A DNA stretch of 64,000 bases from Leucosporidium creatinivorum (GCA_001600635.1 BCKL01000003.1:186001-250000); one strand, 5' to 3'; positions 1 through 11,975 are shown, numbered from the stretch's first letter. A program made the numbers and translations. Notes: generated by a model from the sequence alone, not told the origin.

Positions 1-1318
1 AGGAGGAGGTCGCTGCTTTGGAGCTGCTGTTGGAGGTCTTCTTGAAGGGCGAGGGCAAGAAGTACAACCCCAACGCCAACTACGACTTCCTGGCATCAGT
101 TTTTGCCAACGTCTCGACTGTACGTTTTCAATCTCCACCCCCTCACGCCCTCGCTGAGTTCCAGGCTCACGCTGACCCGTTCTTCGCTTGCGCCGAACCA
201 GATACCCCTCGGCCGCTCCTTCCTCCTCTCCACCCCTTCGCCCGAGCTGGAACCCCCTCTCGTCAAGCTTATTTCCTTCACTGAGCATCCTTCCCCTATC
301 CGTCGTGGTGGAGTCGCTTCCTGCATCAAGTGCGTTGCTCCCTCTCACCTTGGCGCTCGGCCCTCCCCTCGCAACCCGCCGCCCTCTCTTTCACCTCACT
401 TCACGCCAGTCCGCATCTCCGAACCCTTTCGCTGACCTCTCCTCTCTTCGCTACAGGAACTCGGCCTTCCAAAAAGCCTCCCACTCCCGCCTCGTCGCTC
501 CCACCAACGACGCCCCCTCCGACCCCGGGTCCATCGACCTTCTCCCTCAAATGCTGCTGCCATTGTGCGGTGAGGGAGACGAGGAGTGGGATATCGAGGT
601 GAGTGCTCTCTGTTTCCGTTCTGCCTTAATGCAGTGCAGTTGGGCAAAAGCGAGGTCGGCGCTAACCCCCTCCTCCCTCCCCTTCGCCCCGTCTCCCCGC
701 CGCCCTCTCCCACGCACACCCGAACAACAGCTCCTCGACACCCTTCCCCTGGACCTGCAACTCCTCCCTCCAGACAAGAAGCGCGAGCCCGACTCCGCGA
801 TCCGGTTGATCCTCGTCGAAACGTTGGTGCTACTTGCTACGACCCGGCAATGCAGGGAGAGCATGCGGTCGAGGGGCGTGTATGAGGTGGTCAAGAGGGC
901 GCACTTGGCCGAGAAGGCGCAGAAGGTGCGTTGCGAGCTTTCGATCTCTGTCGTCGCCGCGCCGAGACGAGCACGAGCACGAGCACGCGCGCTCGCTGAC
1001 GTGCGTCTCGATTCATCACAACAGTGCAAAGAGCCAATGGTCCGACTAGTCAACCTCCTCATGCGGGAGGAAGGACCCGACACTGCGATCGAGGAGGTCG
1101 CTTCCGCCGAAGAGGACACGCTCCGCCCCGACGCCGATACGGTGTTTGTCTCTGCCGATGGGACGGAGGCTAAGCAGGAGGAGGAGACGATGGAGGAGGA
1201 GGAGGAGGAGGAGGAGGAGGCGGCAGAGGAGCCAGTGGACGATTATGTGCCGTTCCAAAGGGAGCCGGTGGAGAAGGTCGAGAGTGAGGATGAGGAGGAG
1301 ATGCTGTTGGAGGTTTGA
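1..1318 (+). CDS. HGH1: HGH1-family eEF2 chaperone, 5' truncated by the window edge
   Basis: This is the C-terminal part of an HGH1 (FAM203) armadillo-like protein. In yeast HGH1 helps the TRiC/CCT chaperonin and Hsp90 fold elongation factor 2. Readable exons are <1-119, 202-329, 457-598, 731-925 and 1025-1318, all joining in frame with GT-AG introns that hold GCTGAC-like branch sites. Family landmarks are LDTLPLDLQLLPPDKKREPD, then the helical stretch beginning IRLILVETLVLLATT, and RSRGVYEVVKRAH. The last exon ends in a very acidic tail containing a GAG-repeat-encoded glutamate run (about 1195-1221). The acidic tail is longer than I expect for the family. The start codon lies outside the window. 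The family call is good; the functional statement comes from yeast work. Confidence 0.82.
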
Positions 1319-1493
1319 GGGGCAGGAGATGGAAGGGAGAGACGACGGTGCTGTTGTTGATGAGGTGTAGATATAGATAGATATAATGCAACAGCGCTCG
1401 CCGAGCTCTCCATCCTCACCCGTCGAGCGCCGACCGAGCCGTGAGACTGCCTGAGGTATACTTCTATTCCTCTACCACCCCGTCATCTACAGC

Positions 1494-2766
1494 CTACAGA
1501 ATAGGATACACATCCCCCCTCCTCTGCTCCCACAACGGCATCCCCTCCCTCACACTGTCCAACCACTCCAAATCCACCTCGGCCTTCACAAAAGTCGCCT
1601 CATCTTCCAGTCCATCCTCACCCTCCTTCACAGCGGCAGGCTGTCGATCAGTCCCTTGAGCGAGTACAGTGCCCCAGGGATCGACGATCAGAGCGTGACC
1701 GTAGGATTGTCGAGTAGTGGAGTGAGCGCCGATTTGGGCGGGCGCGAGGACGTAGGTTTGCGTTTCGATGGCGCGGGCGCGGAGGAGGATTTCTATTGGG
1801 GTGTTTGCGCAAGGAGTTTTGGATGAGCAAAGATCGTTGCAGCGAGACTGGGGAGATGAACGAACCCCAATGAGCAGCTCCCGTGCGAAGCGTGAACGCC
1901 GAGGGGTAGGTGAGGATCTGGGCGCCTTGTCGCCGGAGGGAGAGCGAGACCTCGGGGAAGCGGAGGTCGTAGCAGGTGAGAAGACCGACTGTGTGAGAGG
2001 CAGACAGGTTAGCTGAGCAAGAGGGCGAGGGATCGACAGCGACAGCTCACTCTTGCCTAAGGGCGTCTCGGCGGGCGGTAGGAGGTCCTTGCCTGGTACT
2101 GTGGTATTGGACTCGAGAATGACGGCTCCGCCTTTGATGTTGACGTCAAAGAGGTGGAGCTACGGGACATGTGCGGAAGGAGGGGAAGGAGAGCCAGGCG
2201 AAAGTGGACGAATCGAGACGAGAAGACCGAGGATTAGCTCCCGCTCCAAAGGAAGGCCGCAGGTATATAGTGAAGCCCACTTTGCGATATGCCTGTACGA
2301 TGATTCCTTCGGGCGAGATGAGCTGTTTCAAGGGAGAAGAGGTCAGCTGAAGTCCACGAGCAGCGCCGAGCTACTCCCAGCCTCCCTGCCATCCGGCCCC
2401 GAGGGCTGCGAAAGCTCACCAGATTCGTGTTGTAGCACCTCTTCTCATCGGCCGTCTCATGCACGCCAACACCGACCCAGATTCCCCCCTCCTTCGCGCT
2501 CGCCTTGATCCTGCACACTAACGAGAGTCAGTTAGCTCTTCTGCGAGCTCCACTCCACCGACCACTCACCCATCAACAAATTCCGACCTATCCAACGGCC
2601 TTGAAAGCTTCGGTACATCAGCTGGACCCGCAATGAAGTCGCTGGCTTCCGGCAACCAGATCAGTCGTGCGCCTGAAGCTGAAGCACGCGCGATTACGTT
2701 CTTGCAGAGGAGGAGATTGTGCGCTACGTTGGAGCGCGAGCAGAGCTGCGCGACGGCGGCTAGCAT
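1494..2766 (-). CDS. NIT1: Nit1-type deaminated glutathione amidase (nitrilase superfamily)
   Basis: A carbon-nitrogen hydrolase of the nitrilase superfamily, closest in pattern to Nit1/NIT2-type amidases that hydrolyse deaminated glutathione formed by transaminase side reactions. The chosen start gives MLAAVAQLCSRSNVAHNL. An in-frame ATG at 2928 would add 54 unconvincing residues. The catalytic triad is visible across exons: Glu in WLPEASDF, Lys just before LHLFDVNIKGGAVILE, and Cys in GLLTCYDLRFPEVSLSLRRQ. The C-terminus reads DPWGTVLAQGTD and finishes in EQRRGDVYPIL, a typical Nit1 ending. It has several short introns. It converges on HGH1, with about 175 bp between the two stop codons. 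Substrate is inferred from the family. Confidence 0.85.
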
Positions 2767-3176
2767 GGTCGTTTGGCTGCTGAGCGATGTGGGCGGATGG
2801 CGGAATCGCAGGAGATGGGCGAGGTGCAGTGTAAGGTGGGGTGTGGGGCGATAGTGTATCAGATCGTACTCCTTTCGCTTGAGCTGCAGTGCGCGAGATG
2901 AAAAGTAGACGACGACAACGGAGACCAAGCGTGATTCGGGACGAGCTGCACGCTTCTCGGCTGAGCTGAGCTGAGTTTCGCGAGTCCGCTCTCAGATGCT
3001 CTCGCTACCAGTCAAAGATGTAGTGAAAGCAATCTCTATTCTTCTATACTAATGGCAACAAATCTATGGCGAGCCTGCGCCGTCTATATTCAAACCGAGT
3101 CCGAGTCCTCGGCGCACTCGTCCCCCGAGCGGGACTGGCGATGGTTTTGGGTGGGGTGGGTGTAGCGAGCAGACGC

Positions 3177-4070
3177 TTAAGCGAACTGCCACTTGATGGG
3201 GAGAACGCCAGAGTCCTGGGATCCAATCTGGTCGAAGGCGCCGACCGAGAGGTCGAGGGATCCGTAGGCGCAGCCGGGGCAGGTGTCGGCGACGATGGCG
3301 CGAACGCTCTTGCCGTTGGCGGTGTTGGTGACGACGACGGTCTTGCCGCAGTGGGAGCCGCCGGCGACTTGAGGAGCGTTCATGGCGACGATGTAGTCGC
3401 CGTCGGACTTCTGCCATCCGCACGATCCGTATGCACCTCCCTGTAGATGGGAAGAAGGAAGGTTAGCACTCGCTCGAAAGACGATGGAGAAGATGAGAAG
3501 TAGGGTGGAGTACGGAGAGTAGGAAAGAGGCGAAGGAGGAGGGAGATGGGCGAGGACTGGAGAGCTCGGCGAAGGGGGCGAGCAGGATTCAGAGACTGAC
3601 CTGGTAGTAGAAGGTACCGCGGCCAGTGTAGGCGGTTCCCGAGGGGACGGAGACGTTCGAAGTGGCCTGTACAGAACGTAAGAGGTTAGCTCGGCGCGTT
3701 GAGGGAGAGGAGTAGCTCGGCGAAGACTCACCTTCTTCTTAGCAGCGGCAGCGGCGTCGGCCTTCTTCTTGGCGGCAGCCTTAGCAGCAGCGGCCTTCTT
3801 GGCGGCAGCAGCCTTCTTGGCAGCGGCGGCCTTCTGCAGGAGCGAAGCGAGTGTCAGCTACGAGTTGACGTCGGCGAGTAGGGAGCTCACCTTGGCCTTA
3901 TCAGCCTTCTGCTTCTTGGTAAGACCGCGGACCTCGACGGAGATGGAGTCGGCCACCTGCTCGAGAGCAGCGACCGCCACAGCGTCGACCTGGATGGCGG
4001 GAGTGGGAGCAGCGACGACGAAGGCGGCGAGGGAGAGGGCGGCAAAGGAGAGGAAAGTGGAGGCGCGCAT
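3177..4070 (-). CDS. secreted single-DPBB (expansin/RlpA-like) protein
   Basis: Four exons (4070-3891, 3833-3732, 3666-3601, 3440-3177) join in frame. The N-terminus is a classic signal peptide, MRASTFLSFAALSLAAFVVA, followed by APTPAIQ. A linker rich in alternating Ala and Lys follows (exon 2 is nearly pure AAAKK). The last exon carries one double-psi beta-barrel domain of the barwin/RlpA/expansin kind: GSCGWQKSDGDYIVAMN, then CGKTVVVTN, then a VADTCPGCAYGSLDLSVGAF segment and a final IKWQF. The conserved cysteines and the DTCPGC/LDLS motif are intact. Such small fungal proteins are secreted and wall-associated; no enzymatic activity is established for most. The Ala/Lys linker is the odd part, since it would be strongly basic outside the cell. 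Confidence 0.82.
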
Positions 4071-5953
4071 ATTGAAGCTGAGGGTGGGTGGGTGGTGAGG
4101 AGCTGTAGGGCGAGCGTGTGGAGCAGACGAGGAGAGTTGAGGAGAAAGAGAGATGCAGCAGCCGTCTGGGGATCAAGTCTCCCCCCTCCGCCCTCCGCCC
4201 GCCTCTTGCCTCGCCTTTGTGCTGATCAGCATGCACCTTGACACCCTCAAACAAGAGTTTCGAGGCATCCCCCCGCAGAAAGTCGATCGGACATTTGAAA
4301 GCCCAACACGCTGGGCCACGAGCAAAAAACCTCGACGCGCCTTCAAACTTCGGCTTCGAGCGGCGAAATCTAGCCCCGAAGGGAACTGGGGTGCTCAACT
4401 CGAAGTGGCCGAGGTTGCCATCCGAATGGGGCAGTTGCGTACAACACCCGGCGGCCCCATACGACCTCACCTCCTTCTCCGTCGAGACAAAAGCGACACA
4501 CACCCGCCCTCCCCTCGCTCTCTCGCCGCCTGTCCCCTCCTTCTCCTTCCCCGGAAACAGCAAAAGACCAGAGAGGACTCGATGCGATACACGAGGAAGA
4601 GCGGGGTGAGGTTGGATGGCGACTCGCGATGAGGAGGGGGAGAGCGCGAATCGCGGGCGAAGGAGCTGTAGGGAAGCGGGGTGGAGCTGTTGGATAGGGG
4701 TGGAGAGCCGAGCCGAGTAGTGAGGAGCAGTTTATGTGTTTAGAAGTTGAGCTGGTGATGAGCTGCAACGCCCTCGAGTAAGGTCGAACTGATGTACTCG
4801 AGCTGAGTCGTGTGACAGCTGCTGAGAGGGGGAGAAGGCGGTGAGCGCGAAGAGCGACGCCGAAGCTGGTAAAGTACTCACTCGGTAGCAGTGAGCGAGC
4901 TGTACAGAGAACAAACACAGATTAAAAGAGCAGAGCAGCGACAATCAAGAAGTCAAGAGACGAACGGCTCCTTAGCTCATCCTTGTCCTCCAGCCTCGCT
5001 GCGGCGCTTGGACCTCCTTCTCGAGACGTTGCAGCACAGCCTTCTCGTCGAGGAAGGTCTGCCATCTGTCGGTTGATAGCGAGAGCGATTGTCGACTTGC
5101 TGCTCGTGCTCGAACCACCTACAGAGCGTCTCTCGAGGGCGGAAACCAAGGCTCGGCGATGGGCCTCGGCGAACAGATCGAAGCTTGGGAAGGGGAAGGA
5201 AAGAAAGCGAGAGCAGGGCCCGCTGAGCGTACTCAGCATCAACTCGCTTCACCATCACACTCGACTCGGCCGAGTAGGGAGGCGAGCTCTCGCTGAGGGG
5301 AGGTCCGGGGCTCACCTTCTAGCGAAAGTGCAAGCCGACCAGCCACGAGCTGTCTTCCAACTTCTGGCTGCGGTAGGCGAGGTGATTGAAGCTGTGGTGA
5401 ACGTGAGATGCTATCGGAGAGCAACGACCGCGATGTTCAGCTTGGCGAGGGGTCGAGTCGCAGCCTTGGAGCGCCGAAGCTCAAGGCCGAGCGAGTAGGC
5501 TGAGCAATTAGGAGGTCTCACACGAGGTGCAGAGAAGTCGAGCGGCGCGATGAGGCGCGTGGAGAAGCTTCATCTCCCTCCCGGCGCCGCGAGTAGGTGA
5601 TGAAAGTCCAGCGTCGAGGCAGCAGCCATGGCCGAGGCAGCTAGGCGCCGAAACGACGAACGGCCTTCGCGACAGAACGAGTAAGCCAGCAGCACGGCGC
5701 ATCTCGAGCAGCACATTCCCGCATCTCCTTCGCCCGAGCATCGAGTCGCCTGAAACGAGCACAGTATCCCCCTCCTTCGCCGTAGAGTACGAGCGAAAGT
5801 GGCATGAGCCGCGGATCGGTACAGTGCACTCGGGCTATCGGCCATCATCATGCCTACGCCCATCCACCCTCTCCCTCTCCCCCTCGTCTCCCAGCAGCCA
5901 GCCCTGATCGAAATCGTCGAAAGCAAAGAAGCACGCCGTTGCATGTCCTCCGT
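4071..5953. other. 1.9-kb intergenic stretch, no supported gene
   Basis: Between the DPBB gene and RPL19 I see no ORF with a recognisable domain. Minus-strand exon-like pieces with splice signals occur around 4970-5420, and one open stretch reads TFLDEKAVLQRLEKEV near 4990-5040. I could not link them into one gene with a start codon. The first few hundred bases hold the promoter of the DPBB gene. A short spliced gene or non-coding RNA is possible. Confidence 0.4.
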
Positions 5954-6939
5954 CTACTCCTTGGTCTCCGACTCGGTCTCGACAGCGGAGATCGCCGACC
6001 TCTTCTCGGCGATACGTCCAGCGCGGCGCTCGCGAGCGGCCTTGTTCTTGGTGCGGCGAGCCTCCATCTGGTCGGCGAGGACCTTGGTGCGGGACTGCTC
6101 GGCCTTGGCCTTGTGGATGTGGTCCATAAGAACGCGCTGTGGTAACGACAGAGGTCAGCGCTCTGCTCTGTAGCATCCCTCCTCGCAGCTCCAGCTCCAG
6201 CTCCCATCTCCGAAGTCGATCGCCGAACGCGACGCACCTTGTTCTTGAAGACGTTTCCCTTGGCCTTGAGGTAGAGCTCGTGGTAGCTGTAGCAATGCAT
6301 AGGTCAGCTCTGCTCCCATGGTCCCTCTGCGAGCGCTCCGACTACTCACAGGTGCTTGTTGATCTTGCCCTCCTCGCGGTACTTGCGGAGCATGCGCCTG
6401 AGGACACGCTGCCTCCTCATCCAGAGGACCTTGGTGGGCATACGGGCCTCAGCAGTTCCCTTCCTCTTTCCGGCTCCGGTGTGACGTCCCTTGGCCTTGG
6501 CGAGGTCGTGAGCACGAACGCGCGAGCGCGAGTGGATCGCCTGGGGCTTGACAATGATGTAACCATCCTTGCGGAGGGAACGGATGCTGTAGGAAGACAA
6601 AGCGAACGCCGCGCATCAGCTCCCTGCTGCTCCCATGTATCCCCACCAGCCCCGAGCCTCAGCGCGCGCCTCCCACACACGCCTGGCTTCCCCGGGCCAT
6701 TTCCCAGCCTCGCTGTAGCTCGAGAGAGAACGCACTTGGCCCTAGAGTTGGCGTTAGCGATCTCGGAAAGGTGGGAGGGGTCGAGGTAGATCTTCCTCTT
6801 TCCGACGCCGAGGACCTGCGAGAAGTGGATGAAAAGTTCGACGATAGCGTCAGCCTCTGAGGCTCGAGGGAGATGCAGGCGAGTAGGGGGCTAGGCGTAC
6901 GGAAGCGGCGAGACGCTTCTGGCTAGAAAGGTTGCTCAT
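5954..6939 (-). CDS. RPL19: 60S ribosomal protein eL19
   Basis: Large-subunit ribosomal protein eL19. The start gives [20 protein letters not shown]. Later landmarks are [73 protein letters not shown] and the long basic helix in ...[12 protein letters not shown]. The protein ends in a short acidic tail, [11 protein letters not shown]. Codons are GC-rich and biased. Several introns interrupt it, the first only about 23 codons or fewer from the ATG, as is common in fungal ribosomal protein genes. Length and domain order match eL19 of other eukaryotes. Very high confidence in the family; individual exon edges were read by eye. Confidence 0.95.
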
Positions 6940-9900
6940 GTTGGCCTGGGAGGGAGCAGCGAGAGGTGGACGAGAGGGTCGAGAGGGAGGGGAGTTGAGA
7001 GGTCGAAGGGTCGAGGCGAGGGCAGAGGGTAGTGGCGAGTTGAGGTGGACGGGCAGCAGTTCGGCGTTAGCTTGGTTCTATGTACATTCCTACAGCAGTT
7101 ACGCACTTGAGATTGGGCGGCTCGAACAGGGGAAACCGTCACCTGGGACTTGGCGATTCACGAGCACTCGGAATTTTCGACATCAGGCCAATTCCTCGAC
7201 CTCGAGCTTAGCCCTGCGACACTTTCCTTCGAGTTCACTAGTGGTGAATTCGCCTTTGAGTTCCGAGAAAGATGCAGGAAATTCGAAGCGCTGGGAAAAG
7301 ACCGCTCTACTCTACTACAGATGAGTCGCTCTCGGCGATGGGCTCGGCGCTCACTTCGCACCTAGCTGAGAGCTCGAGTGAGGTCTGTAGGCGTCCTGTG
7401 CTGCTGAGGGAGGTATGGATCAGCTTTCTACACTTTAGCGACCACTCTCGCCTACCTAGAGAGCTCGAAACGACCACCTTCGTCGCTTCGCTGGTCGACT
7501 TGAACTTGGGACTGGAGCGCCGAGCGGCAGGTCGAGTCGCTCATTTCTGACTCTGCGCGCTCCACAGCTGGGCAGATCACTTTTGCATCCAATCCAACCC
7601 TCTTCAGCTACTCGCACTGGTACAGATCCTCTCGCTTGACGTCGAAAGCCCTCGCCTTGACCATCGCCGAGCAGCTGGCACAGCTGGACGAAACAACGTC
7701 CCACGCTGACTCGCACGAGCTTTGATCTCTCCCGGACTTCATCGGAATTAGGCAATTCCCTGCGCTTTCTTTCTGGCTTACACCTTCACGATTCCACCAC
7801 TTCGCCCTCTCGCCCTCCGCTTGGGCGCCGAGCGGCAGGTCGGGTCGCTCATTTCTCACTCTGAGCGCTCAAGAGGCGTGAAGGAGGGGTATATAGCTAA
7901 TCCAACATGCTTCAGATGCTTGGCCTCGTACAGATCCTCTCGCTTGACATCGAAAGTCATCGCCTTGAGCAGCGCCGAGCAGCTGGCGTGGCTAGGCGAA
8001 TAACGCTCCAGGCTGGTTCGGACGACCCGCACTCGCTTCTGAGCTTCATCAGTATCAAGTTAGTCCGTGCGCCTTCTTCCCAGCTCTGACGTTGCTGAGT
8101 CGAGCACTTCGCCCTCTCCTTCTCGACTTGGGCTGAGGCGCCGAGAGGAACGTCGAGTCGCCGATTCGCAGCTTTGGCTGTTCGAGCTGGTCTTGAGCTG
8201 GCTTGTAGCAGCTCTGAATCCCCTTCGACGCTTTCGCCTAGCACGACTTGGCGAGAGAATCGTTTCGCTCGCCGCTCGGAGCTGGACTCCACACTGTACA
8301 AAACCTGCAGGATTTGGCCTCTGTACTTGTATCGTACCGGTTTACCCCGCAATGTTACGTGATACAGCTCAGTACAAGTACATCGTGTATCTGTATCAGC
8401 CGGTAGAGGCTGAAAAAGGGAGGAAAGCTCGCGAGGTCAACGCCGAGCTCGCATTTTTTTCACGTATTGCACTACATGGGGGCTGTGAGGAGTTGTGTAA
8501 TGCGCTAAGCGTAGCAAAAGTATAAGATTCGGCGCGATGTACATGTTGATAGAAGATTTTGGCGAGAAAAGCTGACGCCGAAGGACACAGGGTGAACCTC
8601 GAGGCGAATTGAACCCGCCTCGAGAGCTTTGAATGAACAGAGATAGACTGAAGTCAACCACTCGACTAGTTGGCCATCGATTGAGAGCTCCCGAGCTGTT
8701 TGAAGACCAAGTCGAGCTTCGTAGACCACTCGCCGAGCGCCGAGCTGGCTACTTTCGACACTCGGTTACGCGCCTGACGGATCCGAGAGGGTGTGATTGT
8801 ACTGTCAGGTCCAAGATAGGGGCTGTAATTTCCGCAGTAAATTACAGTACAGTCCGACCTTGAACTTGCACGCTGTGGAGTCCAGCTCGGAGCCTTCGCC
8901 GAGCAGGCGGATGACTGCGTGTCTCGTTCTCCAAAACACTCGAGGCCACCTGATACGCTGCAGTATGGTCAAAACACATTAGACTCATCTTTGGCGTCGA
9001 ACAGGTCCATTCTGCCCTTCCTTGAGGTCTTCCCTTGTCTCGCCTTCCGCCGCCGAGCTGCTCGCGCTGCATCCCAGAAACCTGAGATCTGGTACCGAGA
9101 GTTCGAAGATCAGCCAGTCCGCATGGTTAGTCAATATGAGGACCCTAATGCAACCTCTTGAGCAAGTCCGAGCTCCCTTGCCACTCGGCGCTCGTTCCGC
9201 TAGTCGGCGCCAAAGGTTGCTGCTCAAGCTTTCGCTGGCCTCGGACACGCTTTAGCTGCTGAAGATCCGCTAGCTTTCAGGTGTCGAGTCAATCTGTAGC
9301 TTTCAGAGCTCTGGCTCCATGCCAGCCGACGGAGGCTGTCGGCAACATTCGCCGAGCTGACTCGCCGGCCTCCTACTCTCGCCGAGCAGGCTCCTGAGGT
9401 GGCGTAGATACGGCGAGCGGGGCCACAATGGCAGAATTTAGGGTAGGGCACATAGCATAGCATCGGTGTCACGCCGTAACATGAGGCGAGGACGACGAGC
9501 ACATGCTCGGCGGCGAAAGTTGCCGACCTTGCCACCGCCCTCTGATTGAGCAGCCCTCTGACCTTGAAGCTGTGTCTCTGTAGGACTTTTTGTCTCGCAA
9601 AGACAAACTCTGACAACTTGCAGAAATATCCGAGAGGATCAACGGAACTTGGACCCGAAGCCGTTGCCTCGGTCGGGCGACTCGGCGAGGGACAGGGAGG
9701 AGAGGAAGAGCGGGAAATAAAGGTGATGATGCAGCAGCTTCTTAGGGCTCTGAGATCATCCTTCGAGAAGAAGCACGGGCGAAGGGCGAGGGCAGGAGAG
9801 ATGTATGACATCAAGGCCGTTGGAGCGGACGAGTCGAGCTGGAGCCCGAAAAATCTCGAAGTCTCGCAACGGATCTTTCTGCAGGTCTTCAGGATGTTAT

Positions 9901-10648
9901 GTAGCTCTACAGCGCGGTCGCGGGTTCTGCAGTATATCAACAGCGTTCCCCCCCTTTTTCCCGAGCCCTTCAGAGGCAGAAACACTTGAGCTTGAGTGCT
10001 CGATGAGTCGCCGACTTTCGCTGAGCGCCAGGAGAGGGTCTGCTTCGTCATCCCTCGTGCTCCCTCGTCCGGTCAGGTGGGTGCTAAGCACCTCCTGTAG
10101 CAAGTCGCGTTATGGGGAGGCTGCATGCTTCCACGCCGCCAGCATCAAAGATCAACTTCGGCGAGCAGGAAGGCCTCGCTTCTTCCTTCGCTTGATCTCG
10201 CTTGCTCTGAGCGCCCGGGCAAGCCGGGGGGTGGGTGCATGAATTGGTGTAACACTCAAGGCAACCTGCCTTTGCGACACTAAGGCTGCATCTCTCTGCC
10301 TTCCGCAACCGGGAGAGCCAGAACATTTCGGATCAACCTCGCGAGGAAGAGGCACGACCTGGGGCTGAGGTCGGGGAAGAGGTCGATCGCAAATGTCAGA
10401 AGCAAGATGGGGTTCTCAAGGCCTGCGCGCGCCGGGGAGCGCGGCCCTTGAAGTTCGACGCGACCCTCCATCAGAATCCCCTCGAAAAGAGGGAGGGGGC
10501 GCCGAGGTCAAGAGCGATTTGGGACGCCTTCCTCTCTCTCTTTCCTACACCTTCCTCACCTTCTTCGGCTTCTCACTCCCTCACCTTCTTCGACTTCTCA
10601 CTCCACTCCGGGCCCCTTCTCCTTTCCTCCTTTCTTTCCCACTTCAAC
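6940..10648. other. 3.7-kb gene-poor region
   Basis: No protein family is recognisable on either strand. The region holds the RPL19 promoter at its left end, a degenerate tandem repeat (about 7.5-8.2 kb, listed separately), AT-richer sequence around 8.27-8.6 kb and a 147-codon plus-strand ORF at 9546-9989. That ORF has a charged segment (KVMMQQLLRALRSSFEKKHG) but no domain I know. The last few hundred bases, rich in CCTTCTC and CTTC pyrimidine tracts (10530-10648), look like the promoter and leader of the downstream secreted-protein gene. Confidence 0.5.
7490..8190. repeat. degenerate tandem repeat, period about 308 bp, just over two copies
   Basis: Matching words recur at a constant spacing. 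CGCCGAGCGGCAGGTCG occurs at 7518 and 7826 (308 apart), with a weaker match at 8139 (313 further). TACAGATCCTCTCGCTTGA occurs at 7621 and 7929 (308 apart). A CACTTCGCCCTCTC block occurs near 7798 and 8105. The copies have diverged by many substitutions and small indels, so the array is old. It sits in a gene-poor region and carries no conserved reading frame. Confidence 0.7.
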
Positions 10649-11975
10649 ATGCTCGCTTTCGCCGCCGCCTCGCTCGCCCTTGCCGCCTCCGTGCGCGCCG
10701 CCCCCATCGCCGCTTCCCTGGCTACCGTTGAGGCTTCCCTCTCTACCCCCAACACCACCCAGACCGACGCCGTCGAGTACTACTACCGTGAGTTTTCCCC
10801 TTTGCGCCGAGCTCGAGAGCTTCGACTTGCGCGTCTTTGCTGACTTCAACCCTTCCATCCAACAGAGAACGGCAACGCTGGAGCTTGCGGCCTCTACTCT
10901 GAGGACTCTGACCTCGTCGCTGGTCTCCCCACCGAGTTCTACTCCGAGCTCGGCGTCGTCTCCGCCTACTGTGGATCGTACATTGTCATCAAGTCCGAGG
11001 TCAACAACAAGACCGTCACTGCCCGTGTTGCTGACGCTTCGGCCACCAACGGATCCCTCTCCATCTCCATTGCCACCTGGCAGGCCCTCAACGGCACCGC
11101 GACCCACCTTGGTGAGTTTCGGCGCTCACCTTTCGTTGGCGTCTTCGAGATCATCCACTGACCTCGAGCTCTTCTTCTCATCACAGACACCGTTCAGTGG
11201 CGCTTTGCCAACGAGACCGAGACCGCCGCCGCCAAGAAGGCCCTCGGCTCCGCTTCGTCCTCCTCCGCCGCCGTCGCCGAGCCCGTCGCCGAGAAGACCT
11301 CGTCCTCCTCCGCCGCCCCCGCTCCTTCGTCGACCTCCACCTCCGAGTACGTCGCTCCCTCGACCACCTCCACCTCCGAGTACGTCGCTCCCTCGACCAC
11401 CTCGACCTCCGAGTACGTTGCCCCTTCGACCACCACCACTTCGGCCTGGACTCCTTCCTCCTCGTCGACTTCCGAGTACGTCGCCCCTACCACCACCAGC
11501 ACCTCCGAGTGGGTCGCTCCTACCACCACCACTACCACCGAGGAGGCCAAGCAGACCGTCCAGGCTCAGAGCTACTCTTCGGCTTCGTCTGGCTCGTACT
11601 CGGGAACCGCCACCTACTTCTACCAGGGAGGAAACCCCGGAAACTGCGGCACCGTTCACTCCGACTCTGACTCCATCGTCGCCCTCACCACCTCCATGGT
11701 ACGTTCTCTCTTCATCTCGCGCCTCGGCGATGGCTTCTCGGCGCTGTTGGCTGACTTTCTCTCTCGTTCTCTCCCAACAGTACGGCTCCGGTGACCACTG
11801 CGGACAGACCGTCTCCATCTGCTCCACCGACACCGGCAAGTGCACCTCCGCCACCGTCGCCGACTCGTGCCCCAGCTGCACCTCCTCGGGAGACCTCGAC
11901 CTCTCCGTCGCCGCCTTCACCGCCCTCGCCGACACCTCGGCTGGTGTCACCGGCATCACCTGGTCGTTCGCTTAA
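10649..11975 (+). CDS. secreted two-DPBB expansin-like protein with Ser/Thr-rich repeat linker
   Basis: Four exons (10649-10787, 10866-11111, 11187-11698, 11781-11975) join in frame. A signal peptide (MLAFAAASLALAASVRA) precedes APIAAS. The first barrel-like domain runs from QNGNAGACGLYSEDSDLV through YCGSYIVIKSEVNNKTV to DTVQWRFANE. A Ser/Thr-rich linker follows with tandem 33-bp repeats encoding units like STTSTSEYVAP (about 11340-11530), likely heavily O-glycosylated. The second barrel is canonical: GTATYFYQGGNPGNCG, CGQTVSICSTDTGKC, VADSCPSCTSSGDLDLS and a terminal ITWSFA. The two barrels are divergent, so they do not look like a recent internal duplication. Probably cell-wall or extracellular; no catalytic claim is made. 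It is related in its second domain to the single-DPBB gene at 3177-4070. Confidence 0.85.
11340..11530 (+). repeat. 33-bp coding tandem repeat (Ser/Thr linker)
   Basis: Three close copies of a 33-bp unit, followed by looser variants, encode STSEYVAP-type modules between the two DPBB domains. Such arrays expand and contract readily, which would change linker length between strains. Confidence 0.75.

Noticed and set aside
2767-2928. 54-residue N-terminal extension of the Nit1-type amidase
   Set aside because: The extension does not look like a targeting peptide of this family, and MLAAVAQLCS matches the family start.
8598-8676. Minus-strand tRNA-Ser-like sequence with GTCGAGTGGTTGAC and GGTTCAATTC boxes
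   Set aside because: A- and B-box-like words are present, but the acceptor stem has no partner, the T-loop would be nine bases and no anticodon arm forms. At most a relic or a chance match.
9546-9989. 147-codon plus-strand ORF
   Set aside because: No recognisable domain, no splice partners and no neighbour support; left as part of the gene-poor region.
9224-10051. 275-codon minus-strand ORF containing GTLLIYCRTRDRAVELHNIL
   Set aside because: The phrase looks faintly like a helicase motif, but the rest has no domain, the opposite strand is also open, and composition fits a GC-rich chance ORF.
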